Part shown: positions 28,564 to 35,935 of the stretch, in pieces | Layout of the letters: each line of letters starts with the position of its first letter | How positions within the stretch are numbered: position 1 is the stretch's first letter | From: Euzebya tangerina | Lineage (GTDB): Bacteria > Actinomycetota > Nitriliruptoria > Euzebyales > Euzebyaceae | NCBI RefSeq assembly: GCF_003074135.1 | Contig: NZ_PPDK01000003.1 | Coordinates: forward strand, 186,001 to 250,000 | Length of the DNA: 64,000 nt | Direction: 5' to 3' | Made by a program: the position numbers and the translations under genes | The notes under the pieces: generated by a model | Database searches by the model: none | The model's input: only the letters and a program-made list of their open reading frames with translations | What the model was told of the DNA's origin: nothing

Positions 28564-30734
28564 CCCCAACCCTGCCCACCACCCTGCTCTCCGAGGCCTC
28601 GACCGGTCGGGACGACCGCCCGCTCTCCGTCCGCGCGGTCGATCGAGTCACCACGCTGCTGGCGCGCCGCCGCGGCGATGGCGCCACGGACCCCTCACGC
28701 CGCAGCTTCGTGCAGCGCGCCGCGCTCATCGGCACCGCACTGGCCGTCAACCCGATCGACTTCATCCTGCGGCCCGGCACCGCCTACGCCCAGGTGTGCG
28801 GCCCGGCCAACGAGTGCAGCCAGGGCTGGACCGCCTTCTGCTGCACGATCAACGGGGGGGCGAACACCTGCCCGGACGGGTCGTACGCGGCCGGCTGGTG
28901 GAAGGTGTCCTCCTCGGCCTTCTGCCGCGGCGAGGATCGGTACGTCGTGGACTGCAACCGGCTGCCGTCGGCCCGCTGCTCCTGCCGCTGCGCGGACGGC
29001 CCGTGCGACCGGCGTCGGATCTGCTGCAACAACTTCCGGTACGGGCAGTGCAACCTGCAGATCCCCGGCACGACGGAGGTGGTCTGCCGCATCATCATCT
29101 GCACTCCGCCGTGGGAGTGGGACGAGAGCTGCACCACGACCGTCCGGTCCGACGAGCGGACCCGGGACCACTCGGCCTCCTGCCTGCCGGGCACCAACCC
29201 GACGGAGATCGAGCTGGTCTACCTCGACCTCGGCCTCGTCGGCTCTGCCCTGGGTGCCCCTGCTGGCGAGGAGCTGGCCGGTCCGGACGGCGGCTCGTGG
29301 CGTCGGTATGCCAACGGCTCGATCGTCCGCTCACTGGACTACGGGATCGCAGTGCTGACCGGGGCGGCGGGGCTCCTCTACGCCGACGAGGGCGGCCCCG
29401 ACGGACGGCTGGGATACGTCACCGGCGACCCGATCGACATCGAGGGTGGCCAGATCATCCCGACCGAGGGTGGGGCCATCTACTCGCTCGAGGACGGAAC
29501 CGCCTTCACGCTCTCCGGGTCCCTCGAGGCCAAGTACAACCAGACCGGTGGCCTTGATGGCTGGTTGGGCCTGCCCACCTCGGCGATCCTGCTGAGCCCC
29601 GGCAACCGCGAGCGCATCGACTTCTCCTCCGGCTGGTCGCTGGTCCGTGACCGGGCCACGGACGAGGTCCGCGTGTTCCCGGTGGACGTGGAGATGCCCG
29701 CGGAGGCCGGCGAGTGGCCCCCGACCGCCGACGTCGTGCGATGGGACGGTGACAATCGCCTGACGACGGCCATCCGGATCTCCCAGGAGTCCCTCCCCGA
29801 CGGGGCGCCGATGGCGGTCTTGGCGGCAGCCGACTCCTTCCCGGACGCCCTGGCGGGTGGCGTGCTGGCTGGCATCGAGGGCGGACCGGTGCTGCTCACC
29901 GGGTCCGACTCCCTTGCGTCGGTGACCGCCGCCGAACTCGAGCGTCTGGAGGTCGAGCGGGTCGTGCTCGTCGGCGGTCCGTCCGTTCTGTCCGGCGCTG
30001 TGGCCGACGACGTCCGAGCTCTGCTGCCGGATGCCAGCGTCCAACGCCTGTCGGGAGAGAGTCGGTTCGCGACGGCGGCCGCGGTCTCCCAGGACATCAC
30101 CGGTGAGCTGGGTGGAATCGATACCGGGACCGACACCTCAACCGGCGGCGGTGAGCGGGTACCGCTGGTGTACCTGGCCAGCGGGCGGGACTTCCCGGAC
30201 GCGCTGTCGGCCAGCCCGGCCGCCGCAGGGGCGGGCGCACCACTGCTGCTCACCGAGCCGGACGTACTGCCCGATGTCACCCGTACGGAGCTGCAGCGCC
30301 TGAACCCGGAGCGGGTCGTCATCGTGGGTGGTCAGGCCGCTGTCTCCGGTGCCGTGGACCGGGACGTCAGGCGGTCGACCGACGCTCGGATCGACCGGAT
30401 CGAGGGGCCGTCGCGCTACGACACCGCTGCTGCCGTCGTCGCCCAGACCCATCCGGCTCCGCTGGGTGATGGGGAGGCGACCCGCATCCTGCTGGCGACC
30501 GGCGAGACCTTCGCCGACGCGCTGTCGGCGGGCACCGCTGCCGCGAACGGCGGGTCGCCGCTGCTGCTGGTGAGCACCGACCTGGTCCCGGGCATAACCC
30601 GGTCGGCGATCGAGCGGCTCCAGCCGCAGGCCCTGGTGGTGAGCGGCGGGACGGTGGCGGTGAGTGCGGCAACGGCGGAGCAGCTGGGTGGGCTCCCCAC
30701 GGGTGAGTACCGCGTCCGCGCACCGGGCACCTGA
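28560..30734 (+). CDS. Tat-exported Cys-rich (MADH light-chain-like) protein with LGFP and CWB2 repeats
   Basis: 724 residues. A twin-arginine signal (SRRSF, Arg47-Arg48) has probable cleavage after TAYA near 77. Residues 79-220 hold 18 Cys in a pattern resembling methylamine dehydrogenase light chain (NTCPDGS..GWW..C, CC, CRIIIC). Trp113/Trp114 match the first tryptophylquinone Trp region, but the second position appears to be Ile180, with Trp185 and Trp187 nearby. LGFP-like repeats (~215-390) and three CWB2 cell-wall-binding repeats (~392-720) follow. Probably a wall-bound disulfide-rich protein folded by the MauE/MauD-like pair encoded upstream. ATG 28560 overlaps the preceding stop. Whether it has enzymatic activity cannot be told. 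Confidence 0.8.
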   Translation: MTPTLPTTLLSEASTGRDDRPLSVRAVDRVTTLLARRRGDGATDPSRRSFVQRAALIGTALAVNPIDFILRPGTAYAQVCGPANECSQGWTAFCCTINGGANTCPDGSYAAGWWKVSSSAFCRGEDRYVVDCNRLPSARCSCRCADGPCDRRRICCNNFRYGQCNLQIPGTTEVVCRIIICTPPWEWDESCTTTVRSDERTRDHSASCLPGTNPTEIELVYLDLGLVGSALGAPAGEELAGPDGGSWRRYANGSIVRSLDYGIAVLTGAAGLLYADEGGPDGRLGYVTGDPIDIEGGQIIPTEGGAIYSLEDGTAFTLSGSLEAKYNQTGGLDGWLGLPTSAILLSPGNRERIDFSSGWSLVRDRATDEVRVFPVDVEMPAEAGEWPPTADVVRWDGDNRLTTAIRISQESLPDGAPMAVLAAADSFPDALAGGVLAGIEGGPVLLTGSDSLASVTAAELERLEVERVVLVGGPSVLSGAVADDVRALLPDASVQRLSGESRFATAAAVSQDITGELGGIDTGTDTSTGGGERVPLVYLASGRDFPDALSASPAAAGAGAPLLLTEPDVLPDVTRTELQRLNPERVVIVGGQAAVSGAVDRDVRRSTDARIDRIEGPSRYDTAAAVVAQTHPAPLGDGEATRILLATGETFADALSAGTAAANGGSPLLLVSTDLVPGITRSAIERLQPQALVVSGGTVAVSAATAEQLGGLPTGEYRVRAPGT

Positions 30735-30776
30735 GCGGGACCCTGCTCCGAGCCCGCGACGGTAGGTGCCCAAGCG

Positions 30777-30817
30777 GGTGGGTGGCCTTCCCCCTCCCAG
30801 ACCACCCAACTCCACCC
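30777..30817. repeat. Intergenic hairpin repeat, copy B
   Basis: A 41-bp element that aligns with 18180-18221 at most positions (GGTGGGTGG, CTTCCCCC, CCCAG, TCCACCC shared). The stem is weaker than in copy A. It lies 42 bp after the CWB2 gene stop and before the rhodanese gene, in the same plus-strand orientation as copy A. Confidence 0.7.
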
Positions 30818-30860
30818 ACCAGGCCGGGCCGTGCGCCGGCCCGCTACCCTGGGCCGTGCG

Positions 30861-31175
30861 TTGATACCCGAGATCCTTCCCCAAGCCGCAGCTGACGCCG
30901 TCGCACGTGGTGCCGTCCTCTTGGACGTGCGCGAACCGCTTGAGATTGCCACGGCCCGTGTCGATGGAGCCCTAGAGATACCGATGGGCCAGATACCTGC
31001 ACGCATCGAGGAGATCCCAACCGACGCCGCGATCCTGTGCCTGTGCCACCACGGCGCTCGCAGCCTGCAGGTCGCCCACTTCCTGCATGCGCAGGGCTAC
31101 GACGTCAGCAACGTGCGCGGAGGCATCGACCACTGGTCCCAGACCGTGGATCCCTCCATTCCGCGGTACGTCTAG
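30861..31175 (+). CDS. Single-domain rhodanese-like sulfurtransferase
   Basis: About 104 residues of one rhodanese domain: LLDVREPLEIATARVDGALEIPM and the active-site loop CLCHHGARS, with the catalytic Cys in the C-H-H-G-A-R-S loop. Likely sulfur transfer or sulfide handling, substrate unknown. The start is taken as TTG 30861, ten bases behind a TACCCT -10, which gives LIPEILPQ; an in-frame GTG at 30831 would add ten residues. The DEAD-box helicase follows 68 bp later. Confidence 0.85.
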   Translation: MIPEILPQAAADAVARGAVLLDVREPLEIATARVDGALEIPMGQIPARIEEIPTDAAILCLCHHGARSLQVAHFLHAQGYDVSNVRGGIDHWSQTVDPSIPRYV

Positions 31176-31243
31176 CTGACCAACACCTCCCGCCACCAAC
31201 CGCTGGCGAATCCCCCAAGACTTCTACTCCGAAAGACCAACAC

Positions 31244-33097
31244 GTGAGTTCTCCCAAGACCTTCGCCGACTTCGCGCTGGACGATTCGATCGTCACAAGC
31301 CTCGAAGAAGTCGGCATCACCGAACCCTTCCCCATCCAAGAGATGACGTTGCCGCTGGCGTTGACCGGTGCCGACATCATCGGCCAGGCCCGTACCGGGA
31401 CCGGCAAGACCCTCGGCTTCGGCCTTCCGATGCTGCAGCGGATCGATACCGACGGCGGACTGCAGTCCCTCATCATCGTGCCCACCCGCGAGTTGTGCCT
31501 GCAGGTCGCTGAGGACCTGACCCAGGCCGGCAAGGGCCGTGGGGTCGAGGTTCTCGCCGTCTACGGCGGGAAGGCCATCCAGCCCCAGATCGACGCGCTC
31601 ACCACCGGCGTGCACATGGTCGTCGGGACTCCCGGTCGCCTGCTGGACCTCTCCCGCCGAGGACACCTGAACCTCTCGTCCTGCACCGGCCTGGTGCTGG
31701 ACGAGGCCGACGAGATGCTCGACCTCGGCTTCCTGCCCGACGTCGAGTCCCTGGTCGCGCTCTGTGCCGAGGACCGCCAGACCTTGCTCTTCAGCGCCAC
31801 CATGCCGTCCGAGATCGTCGGGCTCGCGCGTCGATACATGACGAAGCCGACCTTCATGCGCGCCGAGGTCGAAGAGATCACGATCGCGCCGAAGACCCAG
31901 CAGTTCCTGCTCAGCTGCCACCGCATGGACAAGCCGGCCGTGTTGGCTCGGATCCTGCAGACGCCCAACCGCGGGCTCTGCGTGGTCTTCTGCCGCACCA
32001 AGCGCATGGCCGACCAACTCGCCGACGACCTGCGAGAGCGTGACATCGCCGCCAAGGCCATTCACTCCGACCTCCGGCAGGACGCCCGCGAACGTGCGCT
32101 GCGGAAGTTCCGCGACGGCAAGACCACGGTCCTGTGCGCCACCGAGGTGGCTGCACGAGGACTGGACATCGACGACGTCACCCACGTCGTCAACTACGAC
32201 TGCCCGGACGACCACAAGATGTACCTGCACCGCATCGGCAGGACCGGGCGTGCCGGGGCCACGGGTGTCGCCGTCACCTTCGCGACGTACAACGAGATCC
32301 CTCGGCTGGAGATGATCCGCCGCGATCTGGACATCGAGGAGGAGATCACCGAGGTCTTCTCCACCTCGCCCGAGCTCGAGGAGATGTTCGACCTGCCGCC
32401 GCTCGAGCAGAAGGCGAAGGTCCCCTCTCCCCCACAGCCACGTCGAGGCACGTCGCGCCGCAAGAAGGGCTCGGCCGGCAGGAAGGACCACGCCGCCGGG
32501 AACCAGCGTGACCGCAAGCGCGAGAAGCAGTCGTCATCCTCCGAATCCAAGACCTCGTCCAAGAGTGGAGGAGGCAAGGCCGAGGGAGGCCGCACGCGGA
32601 CCCGAACCAGGACCCGGACGCGCACCAAGTCAGTGGAGGCGTCGGCGGGTTCGACGGAGCAGACGACCAGTTCCGACCCCTCCAGCAACGAGGGCCGCTC
32701 CTCGTCGCGAGAGCGGACCAGGTCACGTACCGAAGCGTCCCAGCAGGACAACAGCGCGTCGCAGTCGGGCGACAAGACGTCGTCCAGTACCGATAGGACA
32801 CGCGCGACGAAGCGGACCAACGACCGGAAGAACGGCAGCCGGAAGGGTGGCGGAGGCGGTGGCCAGAACCGGAGCAACGGCCGGAACTCGGGGAGCGGCC
32901 ACACCACGCAAGGCGACAACACCAAGAAGAACGGCTCAGCCGATCAGCGTGGCCGCGGCGGCAACTCCAGCAAGCGTGTCCGCGGCAATGACGCGGACCG
33001 TCAGGGCCGCCGGCGCACGCAGATCGACGCGGCCACCGCCCGAGGTGAGGGCAGCCCGCGGCTCAGCCGCAAGATGGAGGTCCAGCACCTCCCGTAG
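31244..33097 (+). CDS. DEAD-box ATP-dependent RNA helicase with long basic tail
   Basis: 617 residues. The helicase core occupies ~1-390: Q motif (FADFALDDSIVTSL, PFPIQ), Walker A ARTGTGKT near 52, PTREL, DEAD in VLDEADEML near 153, SAT, ARGLDI and HRIGRTGRAG near 329. The remaining ~225 residues are low-complexity Ser/Arg/Lys/Gly, including an Arg-Thr dipeptide run (~445-457) and a Gly run, a probable disordered RNA-binding tail. Likely acts in cold response, mRNA turnover or ribosome assembly. GTG 31244 is chosen because it gives the standard N-terminus; the open frame before it overlaps the rhodanese gene. Confidence 0.92.
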   Translation: MSSPKTFADFALDDSIVTSLEEVGITEPFPIQEMTLPLALTGADIIGQARTGTGKTLGFGLPMLQRIDTDGGLQSLIIVPTRELCLQVAEDLTQAGKGRGVEVLAVYGGKAIQPQIDALTTGVHMVVGTPGRLLDLSRRGHLNLSSCTGLVLDEADEMLDLGFLPDVESLVALCAEDRQTLLFSATMPSEIVGLARRYMTKPTFMRAEVEEITIAPKTQQFLLSCHRMDKPAVLARILQTPNRGLCVVFCRTKRMADQLADDLRERDIAAKAIHSDLRQDARERALRKFRDGKTTVLCATEVAARGLDIDDVTHVVNYDCPDDHKMYLHRIGRTGRAGATGVAVTFATYNEIPRLEMIRRDLDIEEEITEVFSTSPELEEMFDLPPLEQKAKVPSPPQPRRGTSRRKKGSAGRKDHAAGNQRDRKREKQSSSSESKTSSKSGGGKAEGGRTRTRTRTRTRTKSVEASAGSTEQTTSSDPSSNEGRSSSRERTRSRTEASQQDNSASQSGDKTSSSTDRTRATKRTNDRKNGSRKGGGGGGQNRSNGRNSGSGHTTQGDNTKKNGSADQRGRGGNSSKRVRGNDADRQGRRRTQIDAATARGEGSPRLSRKMEVQHLP

Positions 33098-33117
33098 TCC
33101 GAGGCACGAGGAGATCC

Positions 33118-33501
33118 TCAGGACAGGCTGAGCCGCACCTTCAACCAGGCGCGGTGACGCCCGGTCGGGCACATCGCGAAGATCGGGTGTGAGCGCCACG
33201 GCGCGACCAGCGCCAGGGGCAGCACGCCCTTGAGCGCGTCACCGACCGCGACGGACCGGGTCGCATCGCAGCGACTGCACGTCACGCGGAAGGGCCTGGG
33301 GCCTGCGCCACTCCCGGTCGAGGCCGCCTGTGACGAGCGGACGGCCGACCGAACCCCAGCGCCGGGGGTCGACGGCTCCCCGGACACGCTGAACAGTCCA
33401 GCTCGACCGGCGGTGTCAGCCCGCCGCGAGTCTGGCTGCCGTGCCTCCTCTCGCTCGAGCAGCCGCTTCTCAGGCGGCTTGATCCGATCGAAACCGCTCA
33501 T
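33118..33501 (-). CDS. Hypothetical protein with zinc-ribbon-like C-terminus
   Basis: 127 residues. The first ~65 are polar and probably disordered. The C-terminal half (FRVTCSRCDATRSVAVGDALKG, later APWRSHPIFAMCP and RAWLKVRLSL) has a CxxC and a further Cys spaced like a small metal-binding ribbon. Similar small C-terminal modules occur in actinobacterial hypotheticals. ATG 33501. It is 46 bp downstream of parA on the same strand and convergent with the helicase gene. Confidence 0.55.
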   Translation of the reverse strand: MSGFDRIKPPEKRLLEREEARQPDSRRADTAGRAGLFSVSGEPSTPGAGVRSAVRSSQAASTGSGAGPRPFRVTCSRCDATRSVAVGDALKGVLPLALVAPWRSHPIFAMCPTGRHRAWLKVRLSLS

Positions 33502-33547
33502 GCGCTCATCCTCGGGGGTGTGCAGCGGAGGTCATCGACAGGCCAGC

Positions 33548-34336
33548 TCACGACGCCAACTCCAGGTCGTCAGACGGGACCGACAGCCCGTGCAGCTCAG
33601 CCGCGATCACCCGGTAGGCAGCTGCGCCGGGCACCTTCGGCGCGTGGGTCAGGATGGTCTTGCCCTGGTTGGGTGCTTCGGCGAAGCGGACGGACTTGCG
33701 GACCGGCACCCCGATCACGGGGAGGTCGTACCGGCTCTGCACGTCCTCCAGCACCTCCTTCGCGTGGTTGGTCCGCCCGTCGTACATCGTCGCGACGATC
33801 CCCGCCACCTCCAGGTTCCTGTTGGTCAGGTGCTGGACATCGGCGATCGTCTCCAGCAGCTGCGACACGCCTCGATGGCTGAGCGTCTCGCACTGCACCG
33901 GGATGATCACCTTGTCCGCCGCGGTCAGACCGTTCAGCGTCAGTACGCCGAGTGAGGGTGGACAGTCGATGAAGATGACGTCGTAGTCCTCGCGCAGGTC
34001 GTCGATCTGTGCCCGAAGGACGTACTCACGTCCCGTGCGCGACAACAGCGCCACCTCCGCACCCGACAGGTCGAGGTTCGCGGGCGCGATATCACACTCG
34101 GCGTGGGACAACACGGTGGCCTTCAGGCTCTCGCGGCCCGTCACAACATCATGGAGGGTTGGGGCCAACTCGTCCGGGTCGTAGCCCAGGCTGAAGGTGA
34201 GACACGCCTGCGGGTCCAGATCGACGACCAGGACGTCAAGGCCGCGAGCCCGGAGTGCGGCGGCCAGGCTGGCGGTCGTGGTGGTCTTGGCGACGCCGCC
34301 CTTCTGGTTGGCGACGGCGTAGACAACAGCGCTCAT
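33548..34336 (-). CDS. ParA/Soj-family ATPase
   Basis: 262 residues. A deviant Walker A KGGVAKTTTT near the N-terminus, VVDLDPQA, and the FIDCPPSLG Walker B region identify the ParA/MinD superfamily, ParA (Soj) branch. It moves DNA or another cargo by ATP-dependent DNA binding. No ParB gene or parS-like site was noticed nearby, so cargo other than the chromosome is possible. ATG 34336 follows TAGCGT by seven bases with no Shine-Dalgarno sequence. The upstream hypothetical gene (34420-34935) could be functionally linked. Confidence 0.9.
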   Translation of the reverse strand: MSAVVYAVANQKGGVAKTTTTASLAAALRARGLDVLVVDLDPQACLTFSLGYDPDELAPTLHDVVTGRESLKATVLSHAECDIAPANLDLSGAEVALLSRTGREYVLRAQIDDLREDYDVIFIDCPPSLGVLTLNGLTAADKVIIPVQCETLSHRGVSQLLETIADVQHLTNRNLEVAGIVATMYDGRTNHAKEVLEDVQSRYDLPVIGVPVRKSVRFAEAPNQGKTILTHAPKVPGAAAYRVIAAELHGLSVPSDDLELAS

Positions 34337-34343
34337 TGGCGCC

Positions 34344-34349
34344 ACGCTA
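34344..34349 (-). promoter_or_regulatory. -10 element of the ParA-family gene
   Basis: TAGCGT on the minus strand, seven bases before ATG 34336. This suggests that the gene has its own leaderless transcript, independent of the gene 83 bp upstream. Confidence 0.5.
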
Positions 34350-34419
34350 CCCGCCGGTCCGCGACGCCTCTCCGTCGAGCTCGGCCAGCCGACAAGGCGA
34401 AGCCGACCGGCTGGCATGA

Positions 34420-34935
34420 CTACTCGAGGAAGTCTCGCAGGCTCGGGGGGGCGATCGAGCCAGCCGCGTCCATGGCCCGCTGCAGATCAGGCTCTGCACC
34501 CTCATCCGGCCACCGGGCGCACGTCTGGTCGAGGTGGGCGATCATGCCGCTGATCGCGTTGCGGTGCTTGGCGAGCTCAGACCGCCATGGTTCGGGTGTG
34601 TCCTCGGTCAAATCGACCATCCGGGTACCGGACGGCATCAGGAGCAAGTCCGTGACGATCTGGGCGAGCATGGCACGCACCAACTCGACCTGTCGGAGAT
34701 CGTCGCTGACCAGTTCGAGATCTGCCGTCAGCCGGGCCAGGTGCTGAGGGCGGCCGGACTCGAGGAGGCTCTGCAGCACGTCGACGCAGAACACGGCCTG
34801 ATCGGTGACTGCTCGCAGGCGCCACAGTGCCGTCGAGAGATCCTCGAAGACGGTCCCCAACCCCTGGTGAGTGTCGATGGCGCCCATCCCGACCCAGATC
34901 GGCCGTGGGGTCGGCGTCTTGAGGTGCCGGGCCAA
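34420..34935 (-). CDS. Hypothetical helical protein upstream of ParA
   Basis: 171 residues if TTG 34935 (behind AGGGTG) is used, or 155 from ATG 34887. Mostly alpha-helical by composition (TVFEDLSTALWRLRAVTDQAV, LARLTADLELVSDDLRQVELV), with no signal, membrane helix or known motif. It lies 83 bp before parA on the same strand. A partner role with ParA is only a guess from position. Confidence 0.55.
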   Translation of the reverse strand: MARHLKTPTPRPIWVGMGAIDTHQGLGTVFEDLSTALWRLRAVTDQAVFCVDVLQSLLESGRPQHLARLTADLELVSDDLRQVELVRAMLAQIVTDLLLMPSGTRMVDLTEDTPEPWRSELAKHRNAISGMIAHLDQTCARWPDEGAEPDLQRAMDAAGSIAPPSLRDFLE

Positions 34936-34972
34936 GTTTCACCCTGCTGATGATCAGACGCCCTGCTGATGA

Positions 34973-35785
34973 TCAGGCCAGGAGGCCGCGCTCCACGCCG
35001 ACCACGACAGCTTCGCGGCGACTGGTCACGCCGAGTTTGCCGTAGATGTTGGAGAGATGGGTCTTCACCGTGGCGGCGGAGACGTGCAGGCGCTCGGCGA
35101 TCTCCTTGTTCGAGACGTGCTGCGCCAGTTGTGACAGCACCTCGCGCTCCTTGCGGGTGAGACCGGCACGATCATCGCTGTCGAGTCCCGGCTCACGTAA
35201 CTCCAGTCCGGCGGAGGCGAGGACGCTGAGCGGTCCACCCGACACGACCCGGTGACCGGCGAGCACTCGCTCGCAGGCGGCCTTCAGATCCGGCAACTCG
35301 ATGGAGCGCTGGACCAGGCCCTCCACGCCGTCGGTGAGCAGGTGGCGCAGTCCACCTGCGTCGACGGCGTCGAGCAGGAAGATGATCTTCGGCGGCGAGT
35401 CGCCGGCCCCTGGGAGCCGGCGGACCTGGGCCACGATATCTCTGGGATCCTCCAGTGTGTTGCCCACCACGACGAGGTCGAGGCGGTCGCCGACAGCCGC
35501 CTTGGCGCTCTCGAAGGTGGCCTCGTCTGCGGCGACCCGCAAGGACATGCCCTGCAACGTCTGTCGGACGCCGGCCCGCAGGAGGGGCCAGGAGTCGGCC
35601 ACGACCGCGACTCCGGTGAAGCGACTGTTGGGCGCGAGCCGCATGGCGCGTCGATTCTGGCGACGCCGTTCGGTGGGGACCGGGACATCCTGCCTCCGTC
35701 GGTCCTCGGACCGCCGCTCGACGCTGACACGCCTCAACTCACTCGGCGTCAGGCCCTCATCCGCAGTGATGTTGCAACCCTTCAC
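34973..35785 (-). CDS. LuxR-type regulator with degenerate receiver domain
   Basis: 270 residues. An Arg-rich N-terminal tail (~1-50) precedes a receiver-like domain (VAVVADSWPLLRAGVRQTL) and a clear LuxR helix-turn-helix (LTRKEREVLSQLAQHVSNKEIAERLHVSAATVKTHLSNIY). The usual phospho-Asp site reads LVVVGNTLEDP, so the acceptor Asp is missing, and the conserved Lys position reads GLVQRS. It is therefore probably a phosphorylation-independent pseudo-receiver regulator. Start GTG 35785 sits directly behind GGGAGGA. Divergent from the sigma-factor gene across an AT-rich palindromic gap. Confidence 0.8.
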   Translation of the reverse strand: MKGCNITADEGLTPSELRRVSVERRSEDRRRQDVPVPTERRRQNRRAMRLAPNSRFTGVAVVADSWPLLRAGVRQTLQGMSLRVAADEATFESAKAAVGDRLDLVVVGNTLEDPRDIVAQVRRLPGAGDSPPKIIFLLDAVDAGGLRHLLTDGVEGLVQRSIELPDLKAACERVLAGHRVVSGGPLSVLASAGLELREPGLDSDDRAGLTRKEREVLSQLAQHVSNKEIAERLHVSAATVKTHLSNIYGKLGVTSRREAVVVGVERGLLA

Positions 35786-35811
35786 TCCTCCCTAGACACA
35801 GGGTAACTAGT

Positions 35812-35846
35812 AGATAGCTATCTGTCATGTAGTCATTTCTGACTAC
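35812..35846. promoter_or_regulatory. AT-rich palindromes between the LuxR and sigma-factor genes
   Basis: The 150-bp gap is notably AT-rich. It holds a perfect 12-bp palindrome AGATAGCTATCT (35812-35823) and a perfect 7-bp inverted repeat GTAGTCA-tttc-TGACTAC (35829-35846). They are candidate binding sites for the LuxR protein or another regulator controlling the divergent pair. Confidence 0.5.
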
Positions 35847-35935
35847 GTTTTCTACGTGTTCGGACCTCACCCGTCGAGCGGATTTCAACCGCGCGGCGGA
35901 TACCACACCTGGCCAATCGATCACATCGTGTTGGC

